Shown one piece after another: positions 3,948 through 6,019 of a DNA stretch of 6,019 nucleotides (the first letter of the stretch is position 1; every line of letters begins with the position of its first letter). The notes below the pieces were generated by a model. That model ran no database searches, was not told the origin of the DNA, and saw only the letters and a program-made list of their open reading frames with translations. The stretch is from contig DNBE01000019.1 of NCBI GenBank assembly GCA_003543795.1, forward strand, positions 1 to 6,019. The letters are read 5' to 3'. Made by a program: the position numbers and the translations under genes. Source of the DNA: Sutterella sp. (lineage in GTDB: Bacteria; Pseudomonadota; Gammaproteobacteria; Burkholderiales; Burkholderiaceae_F).

Positions 3948-6019
3948 ATGTCGTATTCCTTCACTGAAAAAAAACGTATCAGGAAAAGTTTCGCCACCCG
4001 ACCGAGTGTGTTGGCCGTCCCGTCGCTGCTACAGATGCAGTTGACGAGTTATTCGGAATTTTTACAGGCGGACGTCCCGAGCGACAAGCGTAATCCCAAC
4101 GTCGGGTTACAGTCCGCTTTTACGTCTATTTTCCCCATCACGAGCAACAATAATCTCGCGAGACTCGTCTTTGAGAGCTATTCGCTCGAAAAGCCCTTAT
4201 TTGACGTCGCCGAATGCCAGATGCGCGGCCTCACCTACAGTTCGAGACTTCGCGCGAAGATTCGCTTAGAAATTCTCGATCGCGAAGATCCCGAAAAAGA
4301 TCCCGCCAAAAAGCGTATTCGCGAAATTCGCGAAAATGACGTCTATATGGGCGAAATCCCGTTAATGACGGAAAAAGCGAGCTTTATCATCAACGGCTCC
4401 GAACGCGTGATCGTGAGCCAGTTGCATCGCTCGCCCGGGCTTTTCTTCGAGCACGATAAGGGTAAGACCCATTCCTCGGGTAAGCTCCTATTTTCCGCTC
4501 GTATGATTCCTTATCGTGGTTCTTGGCTCGATTTTGAATTTGACGCCAAGGATCTCGTCTATTTCCGTGTCGACCGTCGTCGCAAGATGCCCGTGACGAT
4601 TTTATTTAAGGCGCTCGGATTAACGAACGAACAAATTCTCGATCACTTCTTTGAAAAAGACGTCTTTACGCTTATGAATTACGGCGCGAAGATGGCGCTC
4701 AATCCCGACCACTTAAAAGGTCAGACTGCGCAGTTTGATATCGCGGTGGGCGACAAAGTCATCGTCGAGAAGGATAAAAAGATTACGGCGCGTCATATGC
4801 GCCAATTACAAGGCGAAACCGAAATTCCCGTGCCCGAGGAAGCTTTGCTCGGTCGCGTGCTCGCTAAAGACATTATCGACGGCGAAACGGGCGAAATCAT
4901 CGCGCACGCGAATGAGGAAGTCACCGAAGAGATGCTCGTTGCCTTGCGCGGCGCAAACGTCAAAGACCTCATCGTCATTTTTACGAACGATCTCGATCAC
5001 GGCGCTTACATTTCCGATACGCTTCGTATCGACGAAACGCCCGACAGGCTCTCGGCCCTTGTCGCGATCTATCGCATGATGCGCCCTGGCGAACCGCCGA
5101 CCGAAGAAGCCGTCGAAGCGCTTTTAAATCGTCTTTTCTTCTCGGACGAAGCTTATGACCTGTCTCGTGTCGGTCGTATGAAAGTCAATTCGCGCTTCGG
5201 TCGTGACACGGTCGAAGGTCCGATGACGCTCACGAACGATGACATCATCGACACCGTCAAGGTGCTCGTCGGTTTGAGAAACGGCGAAGGAAGCGTCGAC
5301 GATATCGACCACCTCGGCAATCGCCGCGTCAGATGCGTGGGCGAACTTACCGAAAACCAATTTAGAAGCGGCCTCGTGCGTGTCGAACGCGCCGTTCGCG
5401 AACGGTTAACGCAAGCTGAGTCCGACGGCCTGACGCCGCAAGACTTGATTAACAGCAAGCCGATTTCGTCCGCGATTCGTGAATTCTTCGGTTCGAGCCA
5501 ATTGAGCCAATTCATGGATCAGACGAACCCGTTAAGCGAAATCACGCACAAGCGTCGTATCTCCGCGCTCGGTCCGGGCGGCTTAACGCGCGAACGCGCA
5601 GGCTTTGAAGTCCGCGACGTCCATCCGACGCACTACGGTCGTTTGTGCCCGATTGAAACCCCCGAAGGTCCGAACATCGGCTTAATCAATTCGCTCGCGC
5701 TTTACGCGAGACTCAATACCTACGGGTTCTTGGAAACGCCCTATCGTAAGGTTGTCGATAAACGCGTAACCGACGAAGTGCAATACTTGTCCGCCATCGA
5801 GGAAGGCAAGTATGTTATCGCTCAGGCGAACGCCGCGATTGACGAAAACGGGCTTTTAACGGGTGAACTCGTGACCGCTCGTGAAAACGGCGATACGGTC
5901 ATGGTCGATCCCTCTCGCGTGCAATATATGGACGTCGCGCCGCTACAAATCGTGTCGGCTGCCGCGTCTTTGATTCCGTTCTTGGAGCATGATGACGCGA
6001 ACCGTGCCCTGATGGGTTC
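3948..6019 (+). CDS. rpoB: RNA polymerase beta subunit, N-terminal half (runs off window)
   Basis: RpoB forms one pincer of RNA polymerase and, with RpoC, the active site. Translation from ATG3948 stays open for 690 codons to the window edge (E. coli RpoB has 1342), so about half is present. GGAG (3939-3942) lies 5 nt upstream. Landmarks are [15 protein letters not shown] at the N-terminus, the protrusion motif [13 protein letters not shown] (from residue 152), [10 protein letters not shown] (451-460), the rifampicin cluster [14 protein letters not shown] (from 515), and [20 protein letters not shown] (559-578). Rifampicin-contact residues are the sensitive-type ones: D524, H534 and S539 (E. 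coli D516, H526, S531). Position 526 is Thr where E. coli has N518. A few extra residues near EKDPAKKR, before the VYMGEIPLM segment, account for a numbering shift against E. coli. The catalytic C-terminal lysines lie beyond the window. Confidence 0.98.
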   Translation, partial: MSYSFTEKKRIRKSFATRPSVLAVPSLLQMQLTSYSEFLQADVPSDKRNPNVGLQSAFTSIFPITSNNNLARLVFESYSLEKPLFDVAECQMRGLTYSSRLRAKIRLEILDREDPEKDPAKKRIREIRENDVYMGEIPLMTEKASFIINGSERVIVSQLHRSPGLFFEHDKGKTHSSGKLLFSARMIPYRGSWLDFEFDAKDLVYFRVDRRRKMPVTILFKALGLTNEQILDHFFEKDVFTLMNYGAKMALNPDHLKGQTAQFDIAVGDKVIVEKDKKITARHMRQLQGETEIPVPEEALLGRVLAKDIIDGETGEIIAHANEEVTEEMLVALRGANVKDLIVIFTNDLDHGAYISDTLRIDETPDRLSALVAIYRMMRPGEPPTEEAVEALLNRLFFSDEAYDLSRVGRMKVNSRFGRDTVEGPMTLTNDDIIDTVKVLVGLRNGEGSVDDIDHLGNRRVRCVGELTENQFRSGLVRVERAVRERLTQAESDGLTPQDLINSKPISSAIREFFGSSQLSQFMDQTNPLSEITHKRRISALGPGGLTRERAGFEVRDVHPTHYGRLCPIETPEGPNIGLINSLALYARLNTYGFLETPYRKVVDKRVTDEVQYLSAIEEGKYVIAQANAAIDENGLLTGELVTARENGDTVMVDPSRVQYMDVAPLQIVSAAASLIPFLEHDDANRALMG

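Noticed and set aside
4735..5079. 114-codon + strand frame inside rpoB
   Set aside because: It lies wholly within the continuous, well-conserved rpoB reading frame, and its product is Arg/Ser/Lys-rich with no recognisable domain.
1..6019. Search for mobile elements, CRISPR arrays or an unknown accessory system
   Set aside because: Conserved housekeeping genes and short structured spacers fill the window. I saw no transposase, terminal repeats, repeat-spacer pattern or unassigned gene.

Overview
This window is a housekeeping segment of a bacterial chromosome. It holds the end of the EF-Tu gene and then the secE-nusG / rplKAJL-rpoB cluster, all on the + strand: tuf (last codons), tRNA-Trp, secE, nusG, rplK, rplA, rplJ, rplL and the first half of rpoB. 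The protein sequences (the RpoB N-terminus [20 protein letters not shown], NusG ending in IFGRETPVD...EVEKI, L11, L1) and the placement of tRNA-Trp between tuf and secE look betaproteobacterial. Sutterellaceae within Burkholderiales is a plausible but unproven guess.

Layout: 1-35 is the tuf 3' end. Positions 48-80 form a near-perfect hairpin that stops one base before tRNA-Trp (82-157). A second hairpin (173-200) lies between the tRNA and secE. secE (266-655) and nusG (683-1237) form one transcription unit. It appears to end at an intrinsic terminator (1243-1308) whose loop contains the promoter of the next operon (1263-1291). The rplK-rplA leader (about 1317-1362) carries a structure resembling the 23S rRNA site for protein L1. 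rplK (1376-1807) and rplA (1811-2500) are separated by 3 nt. A 271-nt gap ahead of rplJ holds an L10-leader-type set of hairpins. rplJ (2772-3299, GTG start) and rplL (3342-3719) follow. The 228-nt gap before rpoB is full of hairpins, including one followed by T-runs that looks like an attenuator or processing site. rpoB (3948-6019) runs off the window after 690 codons.

The genes belong to connected machinery. EF-Tu, tRNA-Trp and ribosomal proteins L11, L1, L10 and L7/L12 serve translation, and L10 with L7/L12 forms the stalk that recruits EF-Tu. NusG joins RNA polymerase to ribosomes or Rho, RpoB is the polymerase beta subunit, and SecE is part of the protein-export channel. Feedback by L1 and by the L10-L7/L12 complex, and partial termination before rpoB, are expected from the family. 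All three have visible RNA structures here.

I found no mobile element, CRISPR array, defence system or unknown gene. The interesting signals are all in the intergenic RNA and DNA structure, not in new coding content.
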